A program made the translations under genes and the position numbers. Shown here piece after piece: positions 8,474-15,565 of a stretch of 22,053 nucleotides of DNA (position 1 is the stretch's first letter; each line of letters begins with the position of its first letter). The DNA comes from an uncultured Eubacteriales bacterium. GTDB taxonomy: Bacteria > Bacillota > Clostridia > Peptostreptococcales > Anaerovoracaceae. The DNA is taken from positions 1 to 22,053 of the forward strand of contig CADBSP010000167.1 of the NCBI GenBank assembly GCA_902797405.1, in the 5' to 3' direction. The notes below the pieces were generated by a model that saw only the letters and a program-made list of their open reading frames with translations, had not been told where the DNA came from and searched no databases.

Positions 8474-8669
8474 CCGAGCGACAATAGCCCAATAGGTGCT
8501 GTTGCTCAAAGCATGAAATAATAGCCTCAATAAAAAAAGGACTTTCGGGAAGCTGGAGAACTCACCCTTCGGGCTCAAACATCTCCATCTTCCAAACGAA
8601 AGTCTTCTTTTATTTTCGGATTATTTCTATGCTCTTCGCAAAGGCACCTAATGGGCTATTGTCGCTCGG
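8474..8669. repeat. 196-bp imperfect palindrome (MITE-like element or giant hairpin)
   Basis: The outer 26 bases at each end, CCGAGCGACAATAGCCC and onward, are inverted copies with one mismatch (8474-8499 against 8643-8669). The symmetry continues inward at roughly 80 percent, by eye, for about 90 bases per arm: TTGC..AGCAT, AAATAAT, GACTTTCG/CGAAAGTC and GGAGA/TCTCC. It ends in a small CCCTTCGGG tip. The element fills most of the 320-bp gap between two convergent genes. No clear target-site duplication is seen. It could be a small non-autonomous mobile element adapted as a terminator, or a locally duplicated hairpin. Confidence 0.8.
8531..8615. terminator. Bidirectional rho-independent terminator
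   Basis: GACTTTCG (8540-8547) pairs with CGAAAGTC (8597-8604), extended inward by GGAAG/CTTCC and TGGAGA/TCTCCA. Plus-strand transcripts meet TTCTTTTATTTT after the stem, and minus-strand transcripts meet TTTTTTTATT. It lies between the stops of the convergent YwaF-like and urea-transporter genes, so it can end both transcripts. Confidence 0.8.
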
Positions 8670-8742
8670 CATTGGTGTTTTGTTACAAATAAAGGGAGCC
8701 CATTCCGACTCCCTTGTATCTTTCTATTATTATCTATTGTCC

Positions 8743-9813
8743 TTATTGCTCTGCACTCTCTGCGGCTTTTTTGATGGCTGGAACTGTTTCAGGAACACCC
8801 CAGTACATAGGCGCATTATATTCCAATCCTTCTATGCTTGGCGCTGCGAGCATCAGCAGGCAACAGATTATGGAGAACGGGAAGGCTGTATAGACTGCAC
8901 CAACTAGCCCGAAGCTTACAGATAGCCAGGCAGAGAGAATTGCCGATGTTCCTGCCAAAATTAAGTTCAGTACGAAGGATCTCGGAGTTATCTTAAATGC
9001 GCGACCATTAAGAACGAACATTAGAAGCGCACCATTGTATCCATAAAGACCGATTAGAACCGGTACATTCGGGACTCCGAAATACATTGCAACCAGCGCG
9101 CCCCAAAGTGCTCCCAAAATAGCATTTATGAAGTCGATTCTGGAAGACATGAGAAGTGCCACACCGATTATACCGGCTACAATTATTGTCGTTCCTCCGA
9201 GTAGTTCGCTAACTCCGGAATAGACAGCCTGGATGAAGGTCGCTCCATCCCACGCGGCTATATCCGATGGTGTGAGCTGCGCTGCAGAATGAGCAACAAC
9301 AGTATCCGCCTGAGATATGAATCCCATGTTCTGGGCAGCAGCCATAAAGACCAATGTAGTGAATCCGAAGGGAAGCCCCAGGCCTGCAGCATTGTATTTG
9401 CTGAATACAGCAGAAAGTCCGATAGATGTAATCGTGCAGAAGATGGAAGCAAGACCAAAGAATACGAAGAACATCAGACTGATTCCTTCGTTGAACACCA
9501 GGCCTCCCATTATGACACCTGTGAGAACTGAGCAGAATGTATTGACACCTAGCCTCGAACCAATTGCCGGCGTTTTCATTATCTTTTGAAATGCGACAGA
9601 AACGATGGATGACCAGAGAGCAGCAAAGCCGACCTTTGGTGCAACCACGAAACTCCCTATCAAAAGAGCCACTCCTGAAAATGTATTGTCACTAAAAATA
9701 ATCTGTGAAAATCCGCAAAGAACTGCGTCAATGAACCCAATAATAGGATTTGAGTCCGCAAGCTTTTTCCAAGCATCTAAGAATGGAAACGGACAAGAAG
9801 CAAGTGCACCCAT
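8743..9813 (-). CDS. Urea transporter family protein (UT/SLC14-like)
   Basis: This 356-residue polytopic membrane protein is likely a channel for urea or a similar small solute. It shows the pseudo-twofold architecture of the urea transporter family. The first half has FIDAVLCGFSQIIFSDNTFSG (about 28-48) and LPFGFTTLVF; the second half has GLYGYNGALLMFVL and FPFSIICCLL. The ATG at 9813 is chosen because GGGGAGGATC stands directly before it and homology begins there; the frame is open 27 codons further up, but that part is basic and unlike the family. No urease genes are in the window. Assignment rests on recognition of the signature segments; a PTS IIC-like membrane protein is a less likely alternative. 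Confidence 0.72.
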   Translation of the reverse strand: MGALASCPFPFLDAWKKLADSNPIIGFIDAVLCGFSQIIFSDNTFSGVALLIGSFVVAPKVGFAALWSSIVSVAFQKIMKTPAIGSRLGVNTFCSVLTGVIMGGLVFNEGISLMFFVFFGLASIFCTITSIGLSAVFSKYNAAGLGLPFGFTTLVFMAAAQNMGFISQADTVVAHSAAQLTPSDIAAWDGATFIQAVYSGVSELLGGTTIIVAGIIGVALLMSSRIDFINAILGALWGALVAMYFGVPNVPVLIGLYGYNGALLMFVLNGRAFKITPRSFVLNLILAGTSAILSAWLSVSFGLVGAVYTAFPFSIICCLLMLAAPSIEGLEYNAPMYWGVPETVPAIKKAAESAEQ

Positions 9814-10169
9814 TTTGATCCTCCCCAAATTGTATAACCTAACTCTTCTCTTTATGGACAAGCGCTTTTTTGACATACCCCAACCTATGCACAACGATTA
9901 TCCGAATAATGTTGTAACACACAAATAACTATATAGCAACACTTTTTTCACTAATGTCTTGACATTTTTTAATTGCTTGTGTCAAGACACCTATTTCCTC
10001 TTTAAAAACTTGTTATTATCAACAAATTTTATATATTATTGTTGTAGATGTAGATATAATACACGCGGGATTTGCAATTTGTTATCCACATTGCGAAATA
10101 ACTTGCCAAACACATTCAAAAAGAGGTATATTATACCTTATTCAGTTCATAAACAATGAGAAGCCAAGT
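9814..10169. other. Non-coding upstream region of urea transporter with palindromes
   Basis: No convincing gene is seen here. It is AT-rich and carries the paired TGTC-NN-GACA palindromes (described separately), a perfect AGGTATA-T-TATACCT palindrome at 10124-10138, and a single TTATCCACA (DnaA-box consensus) at 10082-10090. Promoter elements for the leftward gene are expected here, but none of the candidate -35/-10 pairs is strong. Confidence 0.5.
9955..9990. promoter_or_regulatory. Pair of TGTC-NN-GACA palindromic operator-like sites
   Basis: TGTCTTGACA at 9955-9964 and GTGTCAAGACAC at 9979-9990 are perfect interrupted palindromes, with centres about 25 bp apart. Their core recurs in the 36-bp array to the right, which suggests a shared DNA-binding protein. 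They stand about 150 bp upstream of the urea-transporter start. The regulator is not identifiable from the window. Confidence 0.55.
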
Positions 10170-10432
10170 GTCTTGTCAGACGCGTAATTGCCAAATTACG
10201 TTATGTCATGTCAGATGAATAATTACTAAATGAATGCTATGTCATGTCACATCAACAATGACTAAATGGATTCTGTGTCATGTCACATCAACAATGACTA
10301 AATGGATTCTGTGTCATGTCACATCAACAATGACTAAATGAATTCTGTGTCATGTCACATCAACAATGACTAAATGGATTCTGTGTCATGTCACATCAAC
10401 AATGACTAAATGGATTCTGCGTCATGTCAGAT
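10170..10432. repeat. Tandem array of about seven 36-bp repeats upstream of mgtC
   Basis: Units begin with GTCATGTCA at 10205, 10241, 10277, 10313, 10349 and 10385. A degenerate unit lies at 10170-10204 (35 bp) and a partial one begins at 10421. The five central units are almost identical, differing by single bases (TGAATTC against TGGATTC; last base T or C); the edge units are diverged. There are no spacers. Each unit junction forms GTGTCATGTCAC (TATGTC or GCGTC at the edges), a near-palindrome that matches the upstream GTGTCAAGACAC at 10 of 12 positions. The second part of the unit carries CAACAATGACTAAATGG. It could be a multi-site operator, a protein-binding scaffold or a variable-number repeat. 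Confidence 0.95.
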
Positions 10433-10445
10433 AATATACACAGAT

Positions 10446-10475
10446 TTGTCTTTATCGGAATAGAGGAAGTATAGA
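10446..10475 (+). promoter_or_regulatory. Candidate mgtC promoter
   Basis: TTGTCT (10446-10451), an 18-base spacer and TATAGA (10470-10475) lie directly between the 36-bp repeat array and mgtC, giving a short leader. The match is moderate. TAATAT within the last repeat fragment is an alternative -10. Confidence 0.45.
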
Positions 10476-10497
10476 ACTAAGAGGGATTGATTTAAAA

Positions 10498-11172
10498 ATG
10501 ATAGGAATAGAAAATAGTCTTGAATGGGAATGGATGCTTAGAATCTTGATTGCCGGGCTTCTGGGTGGAATAATTGGATACGAGAGACACAATAGATCCA
10601 AGGAAGCAGGAATCAGAACACACGCAATCGTTGCAATCGCCGCGGCCTTGATAATGGTTGTATCCAAATACGGATTCGTTGATGTTCCTGTTGCAGATCC
10701 TGCCAGGTTGGCAGCTCAGGTAGTTAGCGGCGTCGGCTTCCTGGGAGCGGGAATCATCTTCGTTAAAAACGATTCCGTAACCGGCCTTACGACCGCTGCA
10801 GGAATATGGGCGACATCCGCCGTTGGCCTTTGCTTGGGTGCAGGTTATTACACAATCGGAATTGCAACCAGCATCCTGATACTCCTGGTTCAGCTAATTG
10901 CACGTAGGATGTTTAGCTTCTCATCACCTAGGACATTCTTTCAGCTAAGAATAAAAATCAATAATCATAATGGATCGGGAACCATAAAGAGCATATCCGA
11001 CTATTTAAAACACGCCGGTTTGGTTCAGGCAGAAAACAAGATTAACAAATCCGACAACGAAGAAGGTTGGTCACTTTATACTGAGGTCGTTACCGTAAAG
11101 GACATCGATCCCCTCTCCGTTGTAGATGACTTAGAGAAAATCCCCGGAGTAACCGAAGTCGAGATTATATAA
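10498..11172 (+). CDS. mgtC: MgtC/SapB family membrane protein
   Basis: This is a 224-residue inner-membrane protein of the MgtC/SapB family, linked in other bacteria to growth at low magnesium and to ATP synthase or envelope homeostasis. The first 145 residues hold about four or five helices with the family signatures GGIIGYERH (about 22-30), RTHAIVAIAA, GVGFLGAGIIF and GLTTAAGIWATSA. The C-terminal 75 residues form a soluble ACT-like domain ending in EKIPGVTEVEII. The ATG at 10498 has GAGGG about 12 bases upstream, a rather long spacing. The gene stands alone, preceded by the 36-bp repeat array, which probably affects its expression. Confidence 0.92.
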   Translation: MIGIENSLEWEWMLRILIAGLLGGIIGYERHNRSKEAGIRTHAIVAIAAALIMVVSKYGFVDVPVADPARLAAQVVSGVGFLGAGIIFVKNDSVTGLTTAAGIWATSAVGLCLGAGYYTIGIATSILILLVQLIARRMFSFSSPRTFFQLRIKINNHNGSGTIKSISDYLKHAGLVQAENKINKSDNEEGWSLYTEVVTVKDIDPLSVVDDLEKIPGVTEVEII

Positions 11173-11412
11173 AACTCTTCAACTATTACGAACTATCCGC
11201 GGTACTAAAGAATCCCTCGTGTGGAATTATCCGCGATACTTATTAATCAATTGTATCCAAAATATCAATCGTCCTCGCAATCAACAATCTGAAGCACGAC
11301 TCTTTGTTGTGTGAGATTGAAGCCTCTCTATCTGCAATTCTCTCAAAATACATAAAAAGCCTCCAATTACTTATGATTATACATCGAAGCAACCAAAGGC
11401 GCAATGCGCATT
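11173..11412. other. Non-coding region after mgtC with a diverged direct repeat
   Basis: No gene or clear terminator is seen. Two 17-base direct repeats, GAACTATCCGCGGTACT at 11190-11206 and GAATTATCCGCGATACT at 11224-11240, differ at two positions and are 34 bp apart. At the right end a perfect CAATGCGCATTG palindrome (11402-11413) adjoins the tandem repeats that begin the accessory island. Confidence 0.6.
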
Positions 11413-11473
11413 GTGTATTTTTGCGGCAATTTATTGTGTATTTTTGTGGTGATTTATTGTGTATTTTCGCGAC
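11413..11473. repeat. Three 23-bp imperfect tandem repeats at left end of the island
   Basis: Units start with GTGTATTTTTGCGG (11413), GTGTATTTTTGTGG (11436) and GTGTATTTTCGCG (11459, incomplete), period exactly 23. Tandem 20 to 25-bp repeats of this kind are typical of IS21-family termini, and similar-looking repeats lie at 21985-22053. No transposase gene is attached here, so this would be a relic end. A regulatory iteron set is the alternative. Confidence 0.7.
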
Positions 11474-11518
11474 GGCAGTAGCATCAAATTATCAGATAAA
11501 AATGCTTCGACTGCTGCC
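11474..11518. other. Imperfect hairpin at the end of the PIN toxin gene
   Basis: GGCAGTAG (11474-11481) can pair with CTGCTGCC (11511-11518), or GCAT with ATGC inside. It directly follows the minus-strand toxin gene but is not followed by a T-run, so it is a weak terminator candidate at best. Confidence 0.35.
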
Positions 11519-11523
11519 TATTT

Positions 11524-12045
11524 CTACACGCCGATAGTCATCCCTATTGCCTTCATCATCTCAAACAAATCACAGCAATTCACACCAAACTCATTTGCTA
11601 TATCTGGAATCTTGGCTTTCTTGCTAGGTGACTTTTCGCTCAAGTTTTTATTACTACCTTCAAATGTCACCACAGTCAAATCATTCTTTTTTGCAACGGC
11701 AATCAACCAAGCATCAGCAACTCCTGCTCTCGACCATTCAGTGAGAGCTTCAGCTGTATAGCAGTTATTATTTTGAATACTTTCTAGAATATCACCATAG
11801 TATTTAATTACATCAGCATCCAATCTAGTGAGAAAATTTCCGAGATTTATGGACTCTATCCACCTACTAAGTTCGTCATCACCCTGCAGTATTTCTTTTT
11901 TAACAACATCCAACATGGCAATTGTGCCATTTTCCATATACTTTTTCAGATTAACCCAAAAGCCTTCCGCTATACTAAATTGGTAGTACTGTCTATAGGG
12001 CGTTATTAATGAATTGGAATCCAAAATATACTTGGAGGTAATCAT
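11524..12045 (-). CDS. DUF4411 family PIN-domain toxin
   Basis: This small 173-residue protein has the PIN nuclease plan and matches the DUF4411 toxins. The acidic residues expected to bind metal are D9 in YILDSNSLI, E51 in VVKKEIL and D111 in GVADAWLIAVA, followed by the VVTFEG strand. PIN toxins cleave RNA, often tRNA or mRNA; the target here is unknown. Its start overlaps the stop of the Xre-ImmA gene by four bases (ATGA), typical of a toxin-antitoxin operon with the antitoxin first. A possible decoration after VVTFEG (SNKNLSEKSPSKKAKIPD) is Lys/Ser-rich. Confidence 0.85.
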   Translation of the reverse strand: MITSKYILDSNSLITPYRQYYQFSIAEGFWVNLKKYMENGTIAMLDVVKKEILQGDDELSRWIESINLGNFLTRLDADVIKYYGDILESIQNNNCYTAEALTEWSRAGVADAWLIAVAKKNDLTVVTFEGSNKNLSEKSPSKKAKIPDIANEFGVNCCDLFEMMKAIGMTIGV

Positions 12046-13193
12046 ACTAATCCTCCAACACTCATTGCAAGATTATTAAAAGTTTTCCGATTAGTATTGG
12101 TTAGACGAAAAGCATCAGAATATAAGGTATAACCCTCCTGAACACTTTGAATTAAATAATTCAAAAATCTATGGTCTATTTTAGTGGCTTTTGTCCTATA
12201 GTAATCTCCCCCACCGTTTCTATTTGCCTTCAAGCACTTATACGCTTCAATTGCTTTCTCCACCACCTCATCATATTGGCTATCATTAATAAAACCTTTA
12301 TCAAGAGCACGTCTTGCTACAACAACAGTCCCACAATTAAAAAACTTTGCTATAGAATTAATCAAATCTATTGGACTATTATTCAAAGATTCATCCCATT
12401 TTTTAATGAAAATGTCTTCTGGAATGATTATCTCGGCTGCGACAGCATTACATATTTTTTCCGTTTTAGATACATCTACATAATTATCGTTGCCACTATT
12501 ATACAGGCTACTTTCCCCAATAAGTATATGGACAAATTCGTGCACCAGAGAAAATAATCTGCCATTATAAGAATCATTACTATTGATAAAGATCAATGGA
12601 GCATATTCATCAATAAGTGTAAACGCTCTAAACTCTTCAAGTGAAAGTGCTCTGTGTGTGTTATTGCCTACAACACCGTTCATCATTATTATGACACCAA
12701 TCTCGCTAATTCTATTTCTCAAATAGTTAAAAGATTCATTCGCTGTTTTTTGTGTTGTGGACCAATTATCTTCAATTCCTAGAATTCCTCTTATATACTT
12801 GGCGAAATTCTTTACATTCTGCTGATTTACCTGACTGCCAACAAAATCTAACGGCTCTTGATTTTGCTGTTTGCCATAGTCTTTCATCCATTCTTGAACA
12901 CTTTTCATATCATGAATGGTATCTTTTAAATTTCTACTCATCCAACCATTATCTGTACTATTAATTGTTCTGTATTCTAGAAGAGTCACGTCTTCCGCGG
13001 GAGGATTATTTAAAAAGAAGTAGCCAAAAGGTATTCCCGTTGCCTTACTGACTTGCTCTACTTGGTTAAAGGTTGGTTTTTTTTCATTATTCTGCCACTT
13101 ATATAGCATATCAAGATATTTAGGTTCAATCGTATCGTTTTCTGTTTGTGCTAAAACCCAGTTTATTATATCATTACTAACTTTAACCTGCAT
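12042..13193 (-). CDS. Xre-family regulator fused to ImmA/IrrE metallopeptidase domain (antitoxin)
   Basis: This 383-residue protein begins with an Xre-like helix-turn-helix (about 1-60), including KKPTFNQVEQVSKATGIP. The FFLNNPPAED linker typical of COG2856 proteins follows. The second domain is an ImmA/IrrE zinc peptidase with HEFVH at 218-222 and the downstream CNAVAAEIIIPEDIF helix. The start is the ATG at 13193, placed behind AAGGAGG; the frame extends 11 codons further up without a binding site. It should repress its own operon and neutralise the DUF4411 PIN partner, whose gene overlaps its stop. The pair may form a stress- or phage-responsive module; whether the peptidase is active or structural is unknown. 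Confidence 0.88.
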   Translation of the reverse strand: MQVKVSNDIINWVLAQTENDTIEPKYLDMLYKWQNNEKKPTFNQVEQVSKATGIPFGYFFLNNPPAEDVTLLEYRTINSTDNGWMSRNLKDTIHDMKSVQEWMKDYGKQQNQEPLDFVGSQVNQQNVKNFAKYIRGILGIEDNWSTTQKTANESFNYLRNRISEIGVIIMMNGVVGNNTHRALSLEEFRAFTLIDEYAPLIFINSNDSYNGRLFSLVHEFVHILIGESSLYNSGNDNYVDVSKTEKICNAVAAEIIIPEDIFIKKWDESLNNSPIDLINSIAKFFNCGTVVVARRALDKGFINDSQYDEVVEKAIEAYKCLKANRNGGGDYYRTKATKIDHRFLNYLIQSVQEGYTLYSDAFRLTNTNRKTFNNLAMSVGGLV

Positions 13194-13255
13194 TTTTCCT
13201 CCTTTCTTAAAATATTCCGACGACACATTCTATCTTATATATCATTACACATCGT

Positions 13256-13284
13256 ATTATATACCGATATCCCAATTCTCTCAA
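13256..13284 (-). promoter_or_regulatory. Promoter of the Xre-ImmA/PIN operon
   Basis: On the minus strand, TTGAGA (13279-13284), a 17-base spacer and TATAAT (13256-13261) form a good vegetative promoter about 60 bases before the antitoxin start. Xre autoregulation is likely to act here, though no clean dyad operator is seen. Confidence 0.7.
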
Positions 13285-13320
13285 GTTGCAAAACCTATCA
13301 GATATTCCACGTTATCTTTC

Positions 13321-13393
13321 AGGAGAATATTGAGCACAATTATTCTCCTTTAGCTAAACAGAAGGACTGTATTCTATTCGAAAACAGAATACA
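13321..13393. other. Two adjacent hairpins upstream of the toxin-antitoxin operon
   Basis: AGGAGAATATTG (13321-13332) pairs with CAATTATTCTCCT (13337-13349) around a 4-base AGCA loop, with one bulge. TGTATTCT (13368-13375) pairs with AGAATACA (13386-13393) around a 10-base loop. Neither is followed by a proper T-run. They may be a terminator remnant, or binding or structured sites. The rest of 13285-13570 shows nothing else I can support. Confidence 0.45.
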
Positions 13394-13570
13394 CAAAAGA
13401 GTATCTGAAATATTTCCGATAATTGGCTAAAAATTTTTCCGACGATTGGCTATTTAGCAACACAGTTAGCAGCGCGTATTCCATAAAAGCAATCAATAGA
13501 TTCTTTACCTTATTTCTTGTATTCTCTATTCAACATTTTCCACGATCGTTTTGTTGGTTCAAGTCCAAAT

Positions 13571-14234
13571 TCATATATCTTTATATATCCGAGGAGTCTT
13601 CTTAACTATGTAGTTCATATCATTGATATCAAACTCCTTAGTAGCAAGCCATTAAGCATATTCCTCATATCCGTCACCCTTGGTTCTAAAGGCACTATCC
13701 AGAGCCTCCAAGCCTCCTACTCCACCACAGTCCTCGATTATTCCGTATCCTTTGCCTGCGATAACCCTTGGGGCTCTTTACCCGGGAGATCACAGTGTTC
13801 AAATTCAGTGACCTGTTTAATCTTTACTTCCCAACTATCACCAAAGTCATAACTAAAAATCATTTCTCCGCCACCTTCCAAATGGCGTCGCCTTAACTAT
13901 TCCCCTACTCGCGTTTTATAATATCCCAGAATCGAATCCCTATGACCATTCATTCTTAAGCTCAATTCTTACGTATCTCGCATTACTCTTTTCTATGTCC
14001 TCTATCATCTCCTCAGAATCAAGATAATCAAACTTGTTGTTTCCAGTAAAGCACTCTGTCTATTTCAAAATCAAATAGATAACTTGCCTGCATCTCGAAC
14101 ATAGTCATTAGGATGTATGCAAGTTTAGAAAACTTCACATCATCCATAACCTGGAATTCTCTCCATATGGAAATATGAGCATCAGCTAATTCCGCTCTTA
14201 ACTGCATAATAGGTTTAGATGCTATGGAAACTAC
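13571..14234 (-). pseudogene. Decayed plasmid pRiA4b ORF-3 family gene
   Basis: No single open frame exists, but three minus-strand frames spell successive parts of this family. From about 14234 comes MQLRAELADAHISIWREF with KFSKLAYILMTMF and LFDFEID. After a frameshift near 14045 comes KFDYLDSEEMIEDIEK, ending at a TAG near 13945. The hallmark YDFGDSWEVKI follows at about 13855, then after another frameshift EDCGGVGGLEALDSAF. An in-frame TAA near 13650 precedes WLATKEFDIN and KKTPRIYKDI. The family is often found beside mobile elements; its function is unclear. At least two frameshifts and several stops show it is dead, another sign that this stretch was acquired and is decaying. Confidence 0.85.
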
Positions 14235-14536
14235 CTCTCATAATTCTATATTAATTGAATCACATCGTTTTATTATGCTACACATAAAAATCATCTACAA
14301 TGGCAAAGATATTAAAACCTCTTTTACAATTAATTGTACTTCGCCAATACTTACATCTATCTAATCATCGATAAAAACATCGTCATTTTGAAGTTATTTC
14401 CGTTTCATAGAATAATTCTGCCTATGGCAGCAAGAAAGGAACGCCGGAAAACTGTGTCACCTCTTTTGCATCGCCATTTTATGTATCAATTGTTACTTAA
14501 TAAAACTATAGACATTGCAAGAATAATACAGTGAAT
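14235..14536. other. AT-rich non-coding gap between pseudogene and gajB-like gene
   Basis: I see no convincing gene, terminator or repeat here. The plus-strand open frame of about 66 codons has no binding site and low-complexity content, so it is not called. Confidence 0.5.
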
Positions 14537-15565
14537 CTATCCATTAATCTTAGATATGGTTGAGTATACATTCGCTTTTGTACGGGTAATAGCGGTATAA
14601 TAGCTTTTTAAATTCAATTCGTTCCCGATTATTACTATATCATTAAGGATTGTTCCACCTTTTGCGCTTTTTATCGTTTCCTTGGGACCCCGCCACTCAC
14701 TAATAACTCTCTTATTCTTCCCAGCATGGGAGTAATATAACAAAGTTCTAATTCCATCATCATAATTAATAGCATCTTCAAATTCAATTATCAAAAAATT
14801 GCTTTTGTCATTATTGCCATATATTTCAATATTCAGATTCTCTCTTATCCATTTACAATTATCATCCGGGCATCTAAAACTTTCATTTCTAACTTCGTCT
14901 GCTAATAGTTTCTCAAACCATTCCCCGCCACTCACTATATTTTGGTTTTCGTCTCCAAGTATAACCAAATGAATCGGGGATTCAAACAAGATTTTTGCGA
15001 ATTCCTCTTTATAACCGCTTAAATCCTGAGCTTCATCAATGATAATATATGAGAATCTTTCATATAGTAATTGAATAATTTCTTTTTTGTAATTTCTAAC
15101 CACATAGTAACATATGCTGTTTCTTAATTCATGAGTCAATCTCAGTTCATCCTTATCAAAAATGTGTTTTAAGAATTGTAGATTTGTTTGCTTGTCCATC
15201 AAATGTAGTTCTTCATTCTTGGTTTTCATTGTGAAATTGGTAGCTTTTGCTCTATTGTGTATCACACCATTCAAATCCACTCTTATATTCCTTACTCCTT
15301 TTAGATAATTAGGAATAGAAGAATCCTCAATAAAAGTCAGTTTTGAACCGCTACCAATTATTGGAATAGCACTTGTAAACTTTGGCAATATAAAACTTGT
15401 AAACAGAGAATCAATAGTTCTGCTTAAATGCCCTCTATCTCTTATATTTCGAACCACACTATTGGTAAACGCCAAATATAAACCATTTTCGTTATTAGAC
15501 AGTATGGTCTCTGAAAGCGTGGTTTTCCCGCCTCCAGCAACAAATTTAATAACCTTTGAGTTCAT
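14537..15565 (-). CDS. Short UvrD-like SF1 helicase, GajB-like (Gabija defence)
   Basis: This 342-residue ATPase/helicase of the UvrD class is encoded directly after, and overlapping, an OLD nuclease, the arrangement of Gabija. Motif I is AGGGKTT (about 10-16), motif II IIIDEAQD (174-181), motif III ILGDENQN (203-210), motif IV ESFR (228-231) and motif VI YYTAITRTK (322-330). In Gabija, GajB is thought to sense DNA ends or strand intermediates and activate GajA. Known GajB proteins are about 490 residues, so this one is compact, apparently with reduced accessory subdomains. The ATG at 15565 is chosen because motif I follows at once; it lies inside the gajA-like 3' end (20-base overlap) without its own binding site, implying translational coupling. 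An in-frame ATG at 15604 is the alternative. Confidence 0.82.
   Translation of the reverse strand: MNSKVIKFVAGGGKTTLSETILSNNENGLYLAFTNSVVRNIRDRGHLSRTIDSLFTSFILPKFTSAIPIIGSGSKLTFIEDSSIPNYLKGVRNIRVDLNGVIHNRAKATNFTMKTKNEELHLMDKQTNLQFLKHIFDKDELRLTHELRNSICYYVVRNYKKEIIQLLYERFSYIIIDEAQDLSGYKEEFAKILFESPIHLVILGDENQNIVSGGEWFEKLLADEVRNESFRCPDDNCKWIRENLNIEIYGNNDKSNFLIIEFEDAINYDDGIRTLLYYSHAGKNKRVISEWRGPKETIKSAKGGTILNDIVIIGNELNLKSYYTAITRTKANVYSTISKING

Noticed and set aside
8629..8907. Plus-strand open frame overlapping the palindrome and the urea transporter 3' end
   Set aside because: It runs through the inverted repeat and antisense to a well-supported gene.
9814..9894. Longer N-terminus for the urea transporter
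   Set aside because: A basic, non-family stretch; a strong GGGGAGG site directly precedes the ATG at 9813.
10017..10090. Replication origin (TTATCCACA and TTATCAACA, DnaA-box-like)
   Set aside because: Only one perfect box and one mismatch copy, no dnaA or dnaN neighbour and no AT-rich 13-mers arranged as in an origin.
9959..10159. Small plus-strand open frame in the urea transporter-mgtC gap
   Set aside because: No binding site, Phe/Leu/Tyr-rich from AT bias, and it crosses the operator-like palindromes.
10170..10432. CRISPR array (36-bp repeats)
   Set aside because: The unit length fits a CRISPR repeat, but units abut with no spacers and no cas genes are near.
13545..13566. tRNA T-arm-like GGTTCAAGTCC
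   Set aside because: Only four stem pairs, and no acceptor, D or anticodon arms around it; it lies antisense to the 3' end of the pRiA4b-like pseudogene.
14334..14534. 66-codon plus-strand open frame
   Set aside because: No binding site or recognisable domain; it sits in an AT-rich decayed stretch.
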